Shown one piece after another: positions 17,315-26,618 of a stretch of DNA of 64,000 nucleotides (position 1 is its first letter; every line of letters starts with the position of its first letter). Under the pieces are notes generated by a model. It was not told the DNA's origin and made no database searches. It was given only the letters and a program-made list of their open reading frames with translations. Source of the stretch: JBEBSD01 sp040394475 (GTDB lineage: Bacteria > Bacteroidota > Bacteroidia > Cytophagales > Spirosomataceae); contig JBEBSD010000010.1 in assembly GCA_040394475.1 (NCBI GenBank), positions 59,260-123,259 on the forward strand. Reading direction: 5' to 3'. The position numbers were made by a program, and so were the translations under genes.

Positions 17315-19606
17315 TCAGACTTCCCTTGGCTCACCGTTCACCAAAAGCGTAAGCTTGTCTCCTTCCAAACGGCTTACCGCGACACCAGTCCTGCTGACAG
17401 CCACATGGAGTAACGTTCCCCTGAACCCTATCCTGAATGCGTATGATTCCCAGCTTTGCGGCACAAAAGGCCGGAAGGCCAATTGACCGTCCACCACCCG
17501 CTGACCGGCAAATCCTTTGACGATACTCATCCATGTCCCGGCCATCGAGGTAATATGCAACCCGTCTTCCGTATCGTTGTTATAATCGTCCAGATCAAGA
17601 CGGGACGTCCGCAGGTACATCTCCTCCGCCTTTTCCGGTAAATTGAGCCGGGCTGCCAGAATCGCGTGGACGCAGGGAGAAAGTGACGATTCATGCACCG
17701 TCATCGGTTCATAGAACTCAAAATTCCTACGGATTTCTTCCTCGGTAAAATTTTCTTCAAAAAAATAAAGCCCTTGCAGGACATCTGCCTGCTTGATAAA
17801 GCAAGATCTGAGGATACGGTCCCACGACCACTTTTGATTAATCGGCCGGTGAGCAGTGATCTGGTCGACCGTAAGCAGTTCCTTGTCGAGAAAATCCTGC
17901 TGCTGCAAAAAAACCTGCCGCTGTTCATCATAGGGAAAAAACGTGTTGCTGACGATTTGCTGCCAGGCAGCGGGCTCTTCCCTGCTGTCAAACTGTACCG
18001 CTTCAAGAATTGCAGTCAACCGGGCGGGGTTTGTTTCCCGCAGCGATTCCATGCACCGGAGTGTGTACCGCAGTGTCCAGTTAGCAATATAATTAGTATA
18101 CCAATTATTGTTAACGTTGTTTTCATACTCGTTAGGTCCGGTCACCCCCAGCATTACAAACTGCTGCCTGGCCGTTGACCAGGAGAACCGCTGCTTCCAG
18201 AAACGGGAGATCCCTATAAGGACATACAGGCCATATTCCGCCAAATACCCGTCATCTCCCGTATAGCGGACATAATCATGGATGGCATAGGCGATGGCGC
18301 CATTGCGGTGAATTTCTTCGAAGGTAATTTCCCATTCATTGTGACACTCTTCCCCATTCATCGTAACCATCGGATAGAGTGCCGCTCCCTTTGAGAAACC
18401 CAATCCGGCAGCATTTTCGATAGCCTTTTCCAGGTGCCGGTACCGGTATACCAACAGGTTCCGCGCTACCTCCGGCTCCGCGGTTGCCAGGTAAAAAGGA
18501 ATACAATAGGCTTCGGTATCCCAATAGGTGCTTCCTCCGTATTTCTCCCCCGTAAACCCTTTCGGGCCGATATTCAAACGGGCATCAGCGCCGCTATAGG
18601 TCTGTTGCAGCTGAAAAATACTAAAGCGGATCCCCTGTTGTGCGGCCAGATCCCCTTTGATGGTAATATCGTTGTGCTCCCACCGGCCGGCCCATGCAGC
18701 GATATGCTCCTGCTTCATGGCCGCGTATCCCTTACTCCGGATCCTGGACAGGTACTGTCTGGCTGAATGCGGCAAGTCTGCTGCTGCATAATTCATAGAA
18801 GAGAGGTTTACACCCCATTTATACAGTACGAGCTCATCGCCTTCCTGTAAGTCGGCCCGGACCCGGCCGGCCACATATTTCTCCTCCGCTATCATCTGCC
18901 GTTCTCCCCGCCAGGGTTCTCCATTCACGGTTGCCTCGAAGCACATCCCTGTCGCCACCTGAAACTGCTCCACCCCGTACGGGTTCGGTTTGGTTTCCAG
19001 CACGAGGCAACCTTCCTGCTCCGAAACCTCCCTGCCGGCCTCATTCCAGAATGTTTCGTCATAATTTGCGTCCCGGTTCCGGATACGGCCGTCCAGGTAG
19101 GGTGTCAGGGTCACTGTTGCCTGGCCTTTCAGCAACGTGATTGCATACCGGATAGCGCCGGCTTCATCGTCCGGCAAGCTATTGAAACGTTCTGCTTCCA
19201 ATTTTACCTGAATCCCGGAAGCCAGGGTGACTACGGCCGTCCGGCTGAGGATTCCTTCCTTCATATTCAGTACCCTGCGGAACGAATCGATCCGGACCCT
19301 TGCGAGATCGAGTGGTTCCGCTCCGATCGTCACATCGATACCAATCCAGTTACAGGCATTCAGCACCTTGGCGAAATAAGCCGGATAGCCGTTTTTCCAC
19401 CATCCCACACGCGTCTTGTCCGGAAAATACACCCCTGCCACATAACTTCCCTGCAAGGATTTACCGGAAAATGCCTCCTCGAAATTTCCTCGTTGCCCCA
19501 TACGTCCATTTCCCAGACTCATGATACTTTCGGTAATTTCATTGTATTCGGCATGGAACTCTTCTTCCACAACTGCCCATTCGTCCCGGGTAAGATATTG
19601 TTTCAT
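17315..19606 (-). CDS. Glycoside hydrolase family 65 disaccharide phosphorylase
   Basis: A 763-residue protein of the size of maltose or kojibiose phosphorylases, with no signal peptide, so cytosolic. Family features are NGRMGQRGNFEE near the N-terminus, YWDTEAYCIPFYL, the catalytic acid Glu493 in GVTGPNEYENN, and KQADVLQGLYFF. These enzymes split an alpha-glucoside with phosphate, giving beta-glucose 1-phosphate. The upstream gene in the same direction is a beta-phosphoglucomutase, which takes exactly that product to glucose 6-phosphate. Maltose is the most likely substrate; kojibiose, nigerose or trehalose cannot be excluded. Confidence 0.9.
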   Translation of the reverse strand: MKQYLTRDEWAVVEEEFHAEYNEITESIMSLGNGRMGQRGNFEEAFSGKSLQGSYVAGVYFPDKTRVGWWKNGYPAYFAKVLNACNWIGIDVTIGAEPLDLARVRIDSFRRVLNMKEGILSRTAVVTLASGIQVKLEAERFNSLPDDEAGAIRYAITLLKGQATVTLTPYLDGRIRNRDANYDETFWNEAGREVSEQEGCLVLETKPNPYGVEQFQVATGMCFEATVNGEPWRGERQMIAEEKYVAGRVRADLQEGDELVLYKWGVNLSSMNYAAADLPHSARQYLSRIRSKGYAAMKQEHIAAWAGRWEHNDITIKGDLAAQQGIRFSIFQLQQTYSGADARLNIGPKGFTGEKYGGSTYWDTEAYCIPFYLATAEPEVARNLLVYRYRHLEKAIENAAGLGFSKGAALYPMVTMNGEECHNEWEITFEEIHRNGAIAYAIHDYVRYTGDDGYLAEYGLYVLIGISRFWKQRFSWSTARQQFVMLGVTGPNEYENNVNNNWYTNYIANWTLRYTLRCMESLRETNPARLTAILEAVQFDSREEPAAWQQIVSNTFFPYDEQRQVFLQQQDFLDKELLTVDQITAHRPINQKWSWDRILRSCFIKQADVLQGLYFFEENFTEEEIRRNFEFYEPMTVHESSLSPCVHAILAARLNLPEKAEEMYLRTSRLDLDDYNNDTEDGLHITSMAGTWMSIVKGFAGQRVVDGQLAFRPFVPQSWESYAFRIGFRGTLLHVAVSRTGVAVSRLEGDKLTLLVNGEPREV

Positions 19607-19616
19607 AGGGGTGAGA

Positions 19617-19735
19617 TTAGGTGTTAGGTATTAGGTGTTAGGTAATAGGTGTTAGGTGTTAGGTGATAGGTATCAGGTGATGACAACTCATAATTCATAA
19701 CTCATAATTCATAACTCAAAACTCATAACTCAAAA
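19617..19735 (-). repeat. Heptamer array, TTAGGTN then CTCATAA type (17 units)
   Basis: Nine TTAGGTN-type units (19617-19679), one transition unit ATGACAA, then seven CTCATAA/TTCATAA/CTCAAAA units to 19735, all in one 7-nt phase. The right end overlaps the last six codons and the stop of the pgmB gene. Confidence 0.85.
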
Positions 19736-20372
19736 CCTCCTCAAGCGTCAATCCGTCAAATCCCGGAATCACCTGATCGGCTTCCTGCAACAAGGCGGGG
19801 TCTCCTACCCCGATGGCTCGCATTCCGGCATTTTTTGCCGCCTGAATCCCTGCAACCGCGTCTTCAAATACCACGCAGCCGGCAGGCGCCACGTTGAGGT
19901 CTGCAGCGCCCAGCAGGAATACCTCGGGATCAGGTTTCCCCCGTGTAATCCGGTTGCCATCCACAATGGTATCGAACAAAGGAGCTATTTCCAGGCGTTC
20001 CATGATCAGCGGTGCATTCTTGCTGACCGAGCCTAATCCGATCGGTATTCCTGCGGCTTTAACCTCTTTCAAAAACGAAAGTACACCGGGAAGCAGGTCC
20101 GCCGGTGTAATGTGACTGCATAATTCCAGATACGCGGCATTTTTCCTGGCAGCATAGGCATTCCGTTCAGCTTCTCCGGCCACAATCTGCCCTGCTTTCA
20201 GTACAATATCCAATGATTCCATCCGGCCGATGCCTTTCAGGGCCTCGTTTTGCCGGACTGAAAAGTCGAACCCAAGCTGGTTGGCCAGCTCCCGCCAGGC
20301 CATATAGTGAAAATGGGCCGTATCCACCAGGACACCGTCCAGGTCAAAAAGAAACGCTTTCGGGGTATACAT
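19716..20372 (-). CDS. pgmB: Beta-phosphoglucomutase
   Basis: A 218-residue HAD-superfamily enzyme converting beta-glucose 1-phosphate to glucose 6-phosphate. Motif I is FDLDGVLVDTAHFH with nucleophile Asp10 and general acid Asp12. The cap has KGIGRMESLDIVL, a beta-PGM marker. Motif II is LGSVSKNA, motif III a Lys in GKPDPEVF, and motif IV VFEDAVAGIQAAKNAG. It pairs with the downstream GH65 gene. The last residues (VLSYEF) and stop come from a heptamer array, so the original C-terminus may have been longer or different. A -7 element lies 26 bp upstream. Confidence 0.92.
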   Translation of the reverse strand: MYTPKAFLFDLDGVLVDTAHFHYMAWRELANQLGFDFSVRQNEALKGIGRMESLDIVLKAGQIVAGEAERNAYAARKNAAYLELCSHITPADLLPGVLSFLKEVKAAGIPIGLGSVSKNAPLIMERLEIAPLFDTIVDGNRITRGKPDPEVFLLGAADLNVAPAGCVVFEDAVAGIQAAKNAGMRAIGVGDPALLQEADQVIPGFDGLTLEEVLSYEF

Positions 20373-20397
20373 GTTTTGTTTTCTCTTGTAAGACAGG

Positions 20398-20405
20398 CAA
20401 AAGTA
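20398..20405 (-). promoter_or_regulatory. Bacteroidota -7 element upstream of pgmB
   Basis: On the minus strand TACTTTTG matches TAnnTTTG exactly, 25 bp before the pgmB start at 20372, in the short divergent gap with the next oxidoreductase gene. No clear -33 TTG was found. Confidence 0.4.
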
Positions 20406-20466
20406 AGAAAAAGACCCTTAACTTCGCAGATTGACTTTTCCAACTTTATCCTACCAGCTTTACGCT

Positions 20467-21456
20467 ATGCAACTGACACAACTTAACTGGGGAATTATTG
20501 GCTGTGGCAACGTCACGGAAGTAAAAAGCGGTCCCGCATTTTCAAAAATAGCAGGCTCACGTCTGGTGGCGGTAATGCGGCGAAACGGAGCGCTTGCAGC
20601 CGATTATGCCAGCCGGCACGGAGTTCCCAGGTGGTACGACAATGCCGACGCTCTGATTGCCGACCCGGAAGTAAATGCTGTTTATATCGCGACGCCGCCC
20701 GATTCCCACCTGGAATATACCCGGAAAGCGCTGACCGCCGGCAAACCGGTCTATGTCGAAAAACCAATGGGCAGGAATGCCGCCGAATGCGAGGCGATGA
20801 ACCGCATCAGTGAACAAACCGGGGTACCCTTATTTGTAGCCTATTACCGCCGTGCACTTCCTTATTTTGTACGGTTGAAACAACTGATCGATGAAAAGGC
20901 CATTGGAGAGATCCGGGGCGTTCATATTCAGATTCACTTTCAGCCTTATGAAGAAGAGACGGGCCCGGATGCAAAGCCCCGGTGGCGGGTATTCCCCGAA
21001 CTGTCAGGCGGAGGGCATTTCCACGACCTGGCCTCGCATCAATTCGACTACCTCGAATATGTGCTCGGACCCATCCGGGAAGCGAAAGGGTTTTCTGTGA
21101 ACCAGGCGGGACTGTATCCTGCCGACGACCACGTGGCAGCAACTTATCTTTTTGAATCCGGGGTAATCGGAACAGGCAGCTGGTGTTTTACGCTGAATAA
21201 GGAGCAACGGACCGACCGCACGGAAATCATTGGTTCCCGGGGAAAAATCACCTTCCACTTTTTTGAGAAATACGACATTCACATTGAGACCCCGGAAGGT
21301 TCGGAAACCTTCCATATCCCTTATCCGGAACATGTACAGCAACCCTTGATCGAACTCATGGTAAGGGAGTTACTGGAAGGGAAGCCCCTTTGTCCGAGTA
21401 CCGGTACGAGCGGAGCCCGTGCAAATCAGCTACTCGATTGGATTACCGGGAATTAA
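20467..21456 (+). CDS. Gfo/Idh/MocA family oxidoreductase
   Basis: A 329-residue protein started at ATG 20467 (MQLTQLNWGIIGCGNVTEV), so that the Rossmann motif GIIGCG begins at residue 9. The family lysine is in PVYVEKPMGRNAAEC. Later motifs are VAYYRRALPYF and the conserved GGGHFHDLASHQFDYLEY. No signal peptide, so it is cytosolic and should oxidise or reduce a sugar or polyol with NAD(P). It is divergent from pgmB/GH65 and may share its control, but the substrate is not identified. Confidence 0.88.
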   Translation: MQLTQLNWGIIGCGNVTEVKSGPAFSKIAGSRLVAVMRRNGALAADYASRHGVPRWYDNADALIADPEVNAVYIATPPDSHLEYTRKALTAGKPVYVEKPMGRNAAECEAMNRISEQTGVPLFVAYYRRALPYFVRLKQLIDEKAIGEIRGVHIQIHFQPYEEETGPDAKPRWRVFPELSGGGHFHDLASHQFDYLEYVLGPIREAKGFSVNQAGLYPADDHVAATYLFESGVIGTGSWCFTLNKEQRTDRTEIIGSRGKITFHFFEKYDIHIETPEGSETFHIPYPEHVQQPLIELMVRELLEGKPLCPSTGTSGARANQLLDWITGN

Positions 21457-21590
21457 TCGCTTAATTTGAAGCGTCCATTTAGATCAGAACCCTAATTGAT
21501 TTGTCCTATTGGAGCTAAAAAGGGCCTCCGGCTCCTGACAGCACGATAGGTTATCCTACCAATGACTGGCCTGTAGGCTGACTCCGTTAT

Positions 21591-22334
21591 ATGAAACCTA
21601 AATTCATTGCCATAAGTGACACAATCATCACCAAAATAAAGTCGGGCGAATTACTTCCCGGCCATCAGATCCCATCCGAAAATGAACTGATCAAAACCTT
21701 CCAGGTCAGCAACACGACCGCCCGGAAGAGCTTGCTCGACCTGGAATCGAAAGGATGGGTCAAGCGGATTAAAGGCAAAGGCACGTTTGTATTAAACCGC
21801 ACTTCCGACCACAAACTTATTCGTACGTTAGGTTCCATTGTGGCAACCCGCAGGGGATTCCACGAAAGTCTTATTAACGAAGGGTTTACGCCTAAAAATA
21901 TCGTATTGGAAAAAACCATCCTGCATGAAGGCGTCTCCTCCGAAATTACCGGGCGTCATTACATTATCAATGCACCGGTTTTAAAAGTTCACCAGCTTCG
22001 TTATGCGGACGACGAAATCATCAAAGAAGAAATCAAATATATCGCCCTAGAACTATGCCCCCGGATCCAGCGGCTGCCTACGGAAATTTCTTACTTTAAA
22101 GTATATGAAAACACCTACCAGCTGCGGATTGCGGAAATAAAACAGGATCTGAGTGTCAATATTATGGAGCCGGACTCTAAAAACAACCTGGAACTGACCT
22201 CCCCTATGCCCATGTTTGTCCTCAACAGTGCAGTGATTTCATCCACTGACGAGGTGATAGAACTCGAAAACTCGCTGTACCGGGGCGATAAATACAAGTT
22301 CGCGATCGAAGCATATCCTGAATACCACGAATAA
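21591..22334 (+). CDS. GntR/HutC-family transcription regulator
   Basis: A 247-residue regulator. A GntR winged helix-turn-helix occupies about 1-75 (LPGHQIPSENELIKTFQVSN, then TARKSLLDLESKGWVKRIKG). A UTRA-type ligand domain spans about 95-240, typical of the HutC branch, which binds sugars or other small metabolites. It faces the minus-strand FAD/SusCD cluster tail to tail with only 12 bp between the stops, and may regulate either that cluster or the upstream oxidoreductase. The ligand is unknown. Confidence 0.88.
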   Translation: MKPKFIAISDTIITKIKSGELLPGHQIPSENELIKTFQVSNTTARKSLLDLESKGWVKRIKGKGTFVLNRTSDHKLIRTLGSIVATRRGFHESLINEGFTPKNIVLEKTILHEGVSSEITGRHYIINAPVLKVHQLRYADDEIIKEEIKYIALELCPRIQRLPTEISYFKVYENTYQLRIAEIKQDLSVNIMEPDSKNNLELTSPMPMFVLNSAVISSTDEVIELENSLYRGDKYKFAIEAYPEYHE

Positions 22335-22346
22335 AGATGCAACTGC

Positions 22347-23483
22347 TTACGAATCCGGTTGTTTGCTGTACCGGGTCATTTTCTCCTGAACAGAAGGGAT
22401 TTGCGGCTGCACCTTCTGTAAAAAAGCATACCCTTTCGTACGCACAAACCGGTTAGGGCTGTCCAGCAGCGCAGCCACTTGCCGCATACATTCCGGATCG
22501 GTCACTTTCTTCTCCCAAAAAAGCTCCAGCACGGTACTTAGCAAGTCTCCATTCAGGGAAGGCAGAAGCCGGGCAAGACGGCCGGCAATCTCATTTTGCA
22601 GCTGTCTGCTTTCCCGGAGTTTGTTCAACACTAATTTTTTCAGTCCGTACTCCCCGCTTTCAAATACTTCGGACAATCGTTGCTGGACCATCATTTTTTC
22701 CAATTGCCCGGGTCCTATTGCTGCGATTGCCCGTTCGGCCAGGTTCAGGTTACCGCTGTCCAGCAGCGCCAAAACCTGTACTGTCAGGGCTTCCGACCAG
22801 GGCGACAGCAGGTGCAGGCGGTTCAGGGCCCAGATCCGGTCTCCAACCTGCCCGCTTTCGAGGATCTCACGGGCCATTTGTTCAGAAAAATGCAAGGTGC
22901 TGTAACCGGAAATAGTTTCCTGCGACTTTTCATAGAGCAAATGCCACAGCCGATAAGTCGTATAGGCGGCCCCCGGGACAATGTAGTCTGTAATTTCCTT
23001 TAGTGTAGCCGACGAAACGGCATCTACCGAATCGTTCGAACCACTTACCAGTTCTTCAAAACTGTAGTCGGCCAGCGGTGACAACGAATCGCTCAGAATG
23101 GCCTGTAATTTTTCATACTCCCGCTCCGAAAACGGATCGTGGTCTGTCTTGCTCAGAAATTCTCCTTTTGGCAGCTCAAAGCCCAGATAAGTACCGGTTG
23201 GGTTCCAGTACAACGACACTACGAGCAGGCGGCATTTTCCATCGAAACAAACACTTGTCCGGATATTCCGGTGATAATACAGCGGTATTCCGGCTGCTGA
23301 AAGTGTCTCATACAGGGTATCCGATTCCGTGGAATCGGAAAAGGCCTCCGGATAAGGAATTACCTTAGCCGGAGGGCCCTTGATTACCTGGTGTCCGAAA
23401 TAACGAATCGAACCGGGTGAAAAAAATGCGCAGGACAGGAATACTCCGAAAACGCCATACCATACGGTGAGCTTTTTACTCAT
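22347..23483 (-). CDS. Exported protein: FMN-bind-like domain plus HEAT-like repeats
   Basis: A 378-residue protein with an N-terminal export signal or anchor (about 8-25). Residues about 30-175 end in DAVSSATLKEITDYI (154 onward). This resembles the D-x-x-S-x-A-T motif on which FMN is attached through Thr in FMN-bind proteins; Thr160 would be the site. Residues about 190-370 look like HEAT repeats (LNLAERAIAAIGPGQLEKM, LLDSPNRFVRTKGYAFLQKV). It follows the FAD oxidoreductase gene by 10 bp, so the two are one transcript and possibly redox partners. The FMN assignment is tentative because the motif is imperfect. Confidence 0.55.
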   Translation of the reverse strand: MSKKLTVWYGVFGVFLSCAFFSPGSIRYFGHQVIKGPPAKVIPYPEAFSDSTESDTLYETLSAAGIPLYYHRNIRTSVCFDGKCRLLVVSLYWNPTGTYLGFELPKGEFLSKTDHDPFSEREYEKLQAILSDSLSPLADYSFEELVSGSNDSVDAVSSATLKEITDYIVPGAAYTTYRLWHLLYEKSQETISGYSTLHFSEQMAREILESGQVGDRIWALNRLHLLSPWSEALTVQVLALLDSGNLNLAERAIAAIGPGQLEKMMVQQRLSEVFESGEYGLKKLVLNKLRESRQLQNEIAGRLARLLPSLNGDLLSTVLELFWEKKVTDPECMRQVAALLDSPNRFVRTKGYAFLQKVQPQIPSVQEKMTRYSKQPDS

Positions 23484-23493
23484 TTCTGCTCCC

Positions 23494-24867
23494 TTAACTT
23501 TTTTCTACCGGAACAATTCCGCCGTGTTCTTCCAGCAGCTTTCTGATAGCTGCAATGGGCACTTCCAACGGCGACTTCCCTGAAATACTGGCAAGTGCAG
23601 CCGCAGCCGCAGCAGCCTGTCCCATTGCCATACAGGAAGCCTGGACCCGCAGTGCCGAGTTAGCCAGCCGGTCACTGCTCACGCAACGCCCGGCGACCAG
23701 GAAATTACGGCTACCTTTGGGAACCAGCGCCCGCAGCGGAATGGTGGGCACAACCCCTTCTACCAGGTGCTTGGGGATCACTCCCTTGTCGTCGTGGAGG
23801 TCGATCGGATAATAGGAATAAGAAACCGCGTCGTCAAATACCTTTCCGGTGACATAATCCTCATGCGTGATCAGGTACTGCCCGTCGACCCTGAAGGTTT
23901 CCCGTACCGCTGTTTCGTTCTGGACATCGGCCACCCGCGTTTTTTCCAGGCCGGGCAAGGTCCGCAAGAACCGCAGCATTTTCAGGAGTGATGTACGTCC
24001 GTTGATATTCGCCACCGTGTGCGTCTCCGAAGTCGTCGAATCGGCTCCGGCGATGTGCTGGACATTATCTCCCCTATTCCGAAGCAACCCGGAAATGCTC
24101 AAAAATTCCTTTTTCTCCAGGCTCCCTTTTTTCACCTCCGCTGCATACCGCGCTTCGATCAGTTTAAAGTCGAGCGTGTCCAGGTCGTAGCCTTCCAGGC
24201 GGAACTGTAAGGTTCCCGGCTGGGTTTCGGCCTCCCGCAGCACATTAAACCCGGCGATGGAAGCAGCAAACGCATTCCCGGTACAATCGATCACCTGGTT
24301 GGCAATAATTTTGGTTTCGGTCCCTTTTCCCACCGTGGTCACTTCCCAGTTGTTTTTCCGGAATTGAATGGTCACCGGTGTTTCGTAAAACCGGATACTG
24401 ACACCTGCGTCGAGGCACTTTTCTTCCGCCAGCATGGCGTATAATTGTCCATTCACCCGGACCTGATGCCGCCAGTGCTGCCGGCCGTGCGGAATGGAGA
24501 CATTCGGCAGCGGGTCATCGTTCATTGCAACAGCTTCCTGTACCAATTCCCAGCCTATCCCACCGATCACCTGTTTGCCCCAGGCAAAAAAGATCCCCGG
24601 AAAATTAACCCCGCCGGTGGTGGTGACCCCACCCAGTTGGCTGCCGTTTTCCACCAGAATCGTTTTCCGGCCCGCTCTCCCTGCCTGAATAGCCGCAATC
24701 ACACCGGCTGTTCCTCCGCCTACTACCAGAATATCGGTCTGCAAGGTTTGTCTGACTATTTTGTACGGCTCCTGCAAGCGCTCCCCTTTCGAAAGTGCGG
24801 GAGCGGTAATACCCAGTGAAATTGTTCCTAATGTGGCCAGCGCCGATCTTCTTTTCATTTTATTCAA
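23494..24867 (-). CDS. Exported FAD-dependent oxidoreductase (FAD_oxidored type)
   Basis: A 457-residue protein. The N-terminus MNKMKRRSALATLGTISLGI has a twin arginine and a hydrophobic stretch, consistent with Tat export of a folded flavoprotein. The FAD Rossmann motif is DILVVGGGTAGVIAAIQAGR (about 46-65) followed by TILVEN. Other family stretches are LGGVTTTGGVNFPGIFF and, near the end, FLVAGRCVSSDRLANSALRV and MAMGQAAAAAAAL. It is downstream of a SusC/SusD pair and upstream of the FMN-bind-like/HEAT gene. I infer a periplasmic oxidation of the imported glycan or polyol; the substrate is unknown. Confidence 0.85.
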   Translation of the reverse strand: MNKMKRRSALATLGTISLGITAPALSKGERLQEPYKIVRQTLQTDILVVGGGTAGVIAAIQAGRAGRKTILVENGSQLGGVTTTGGVNFPGIFFAWGKQVIGGIGWELVQEAVAMNDDPLPNVSIPHGRQHWRHQVRVNGQLYAMLAEEKCLDAGVSIRFYETPVTIQFRKNNWEVTTVGKGTETKIIANQVIDCTGNAFAASIAGFNVLREAETQPGTLQFRLEGYDLDTLDFKLIEARYAAEVKKGSLEKKEFLSISGLLRNRGDNVQHIAGADSTTSETHTVANINGRTSLLKMLRFLRTLPGLEKTRVADVQNETAVRETFRVDGQYLITHEDYVTGKVFDDAVSYSYYPIDLHDDKGVIPKHLVEGVVPTIPLRALVPKGSRNFLVAGRCVSSDRLANSALRVQASCMAMGQAAAAAAALASISGKSPLEVPIAAIRKLLEEHGGIVPVEKS

Positions 24868-24873
24868 TTTTTT

Positions 24874-24950
24874 ATAGGTGTTGGGTAATAGGTATTAGGT
24901 GTTAGGTTTTAGGTATTAGGTAATAGGTGTTAGGTAATGGGTAATGGGTT
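24874..24950 (+). repeat. Heptamer array, TTAGGTN type (11 units)
   Basis: Eleven in-phase units from ATAGGTG to ATGGGTT, directly upstream of the FAD oxidoreductase start. Its complement-type partner array lies 82 bp away (25033-25109), so the two could pair in RNA or single-stranded DNA. Confidence 0.85.
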
Positions 24951-25032
24951 TATAGCATTTGCTTCTATAAAATTTTTAACTATCTTATTATCAACACCTT
25001 AAATACCAGTCAATTCCTACTCCAATCGCCAA

Positions 25033-25109
25033 CACCTTATCCCTGAAACCTTATCCCTAACACCTAACTGCTAAAACCTAAAACCTAATCGCTAACACCT
25101 AAAACCCAG
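25033..25109 (-). repeat. Heptamer array, inverted TTAGGTN type (11 units)
   Basis: Units such as CACCTAA, AACCTAA and TCCCTAA are the reverse complement of the TTAGGTN family. The array ends 7 bp from the stop of the SusD gene at 25117 and lies inverted to 24874-24950. Confidence 0.85.
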
Positions 25110-25116
25110 CCCCCGT

Positions 25117-26583
25117 TCAATAGCCCGGATTCTGATCCGCTTCCGGGTTCAGCCCTTTGTTATAATTCATTTCAGACAAGGGAATCGGCCACAGCAAGTG
25201 TTTTGCCGCTACGGTTTTACCCTTCCCTGCCAGAATCAGTTCGTTCACCTTTTCCAGCCGCTTTAATTCATGCCACCGCTTCCCTTCGTACAGGAATTCG
25301 TATCCGCGTTCTTTAACAATCAGGTCTATAAACCCTGTTACTGTAAGGCCGGCAGCATCGTAATCTACTTCGGAAGGGGCATCCGGAGCGAATCCGTAAG
25401 CCCTTCTTCTTACGTTATTCAAGGCTTCCAGCGCATCTGCACTGACCGCATTTTCCGATCTGGCGGCGGCTTCCGCGTAAATCAGCAGTAAGTCGGCATA
25501 CCGGTAGACCGGCTGGTCATTCCCCGCACCGCTTTGACTGATTGCATTCGGGTCCACATATTTCGAGCTTACAAGGGTATTCGGTCCCAATCCAAAATCG
25601 ATGTTGTCCCATAGTTTTTTACGCAAGTCGCCTTCGTCCCAGTTGACATAATTCGGATTTGTTTTATCGCCATGCACGGCGTACGCCCCATCATAACTAA
25701 ACAGATCTGTACTAGGATGGTTCGAAATCCATAAAATATAATTCCCCTGTCCATCCAGCCGGGAATACTTGAAGTAAAAGATCTCCTCTGTTGTCGTGAG
25801 AATTTCCGGTCCGAAGAGGTTGTACTGGAAATCCGTTTTACTGGCCACCTGCACTAACTTGTATTTACCCGATTGCATCACTTCCCTGGCGCGGGCAGCT
25901 GCTTCCGGATATTTCTTCAATTCGAGGTAGACATCGGCCAGAAACGTTTTAGCCGCCCACCTGCTTGGTCTTCCAATTGCCGAGGGCGTATCCGGCAGGT
26001 TCATTTCCGCATCTAACAAATCACTTTCTATCAATGCATACACATCGTCTACCGAACTCTTGGCCAGGTCTTTTTCGGCCATGTTATTTTCGGTTCTCAG
26101 GGGAATAGCCCCCCAGTTCCGGACCAGGTGAAAATTGCAGAATGCTCTCAGGAACTTCGCCTCGGCTACATATTTTTTCACATCAGCCTCTGAGATAGCC
26201 GATCCTTTAGGCGCATTGGAAACAACCAGGTTTGCATTTCTGATCGCCAGGTAGAAACCGTTCCAGAACCCGCCTACCCGCGTGATATTGGCATCATTCA
26301 ACCCCTGGTACTGGCTCAGCGGATCCCAACTGCCCCGTCCGTACATCCAGTCTGACTGGCACTCCAGCGTAGCCACATAGTTGGCAAACGTATTGATACG
26401 CAGCGGCGTATAGATCGCATTGACGGCAGCTTCTACTTCTTCTGCTGTATTATAAAATACCTCCACGGCTACCGATTTCGGAGCTTCCTCCAGCATTTCG
26501 TCACAGGCGGTCACGAACAACACCACCAGCATAATGACCGGCCATTGGAGGTAACTGACGAGATTTATATTTTTGATTTTCAT
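25117..26583 (-). CDS. SusD/RagB-family outer-membrane lipoprotein
   Basis: A 488-residue protein with a lipoprotein signal ending LFVTAC (Cys27). The SusD-like start of the mature region is EEAPKSVAVEVFYNTAEEVE, then the helical AEAKFLRAFCNFHLVRNWG and near the C-terminus YRYADLLLIYAEAAARS and KERGYEFLYEGKRWHELKRL, all typical of RagB/SusD. It binds glycan at the cell surface and caps the SusC pore. It lies 35 bp after the SusC gene and is cotranscribed with it. The sugar ligand cannot be told from sequence. Confidence 0.92.
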   Translation of the reverse strand: MKIKNINLVSYLQWPVIMLVVLFVTACDEMLEEAPKSVAVEVFYNTAEEVEAAVNAIYTPLRINTFANYVATLECQSDWMYGRGSWDPLSQYQGLNDANITRVGGFWNGFYLAIRNANLVVSNAPKGSAISEADVKKYVAEAKFLRAFCNFHLVRNWGAIPLRTENNMAEKDLAKSSVDDVYALIESDLLDAEMNLPDTPSAIGRPSRWAAKTFLADVYLELKKYPEAAARAREVMQSGKYKLVQVASKTDFQYNLFGPEILTTTEEIFYFKYSRLDGQGNYILWISNHPSTDLFSYDGAYAVHGDKTNPNYVNWDEGDLRKKLWDNIDFGLGPNTLVSSKYVDPNAISQSGAGNDQPVYRYADLLLIYAEAAARSENAVSADALEALNNVRRRAYGFAPDAPSEVDYDAAGLTVTGFIDLIVKERGYEFLYEGKRWHELKRLEKVNELILAGKGKTVAAKHLLWPIPLSEMNYNKGLNPEADQNPGY

Positions 26584-26618
26584 ACTATTAAGCGCTTAAT
26601 TGATTGCTAACCCTTTTC

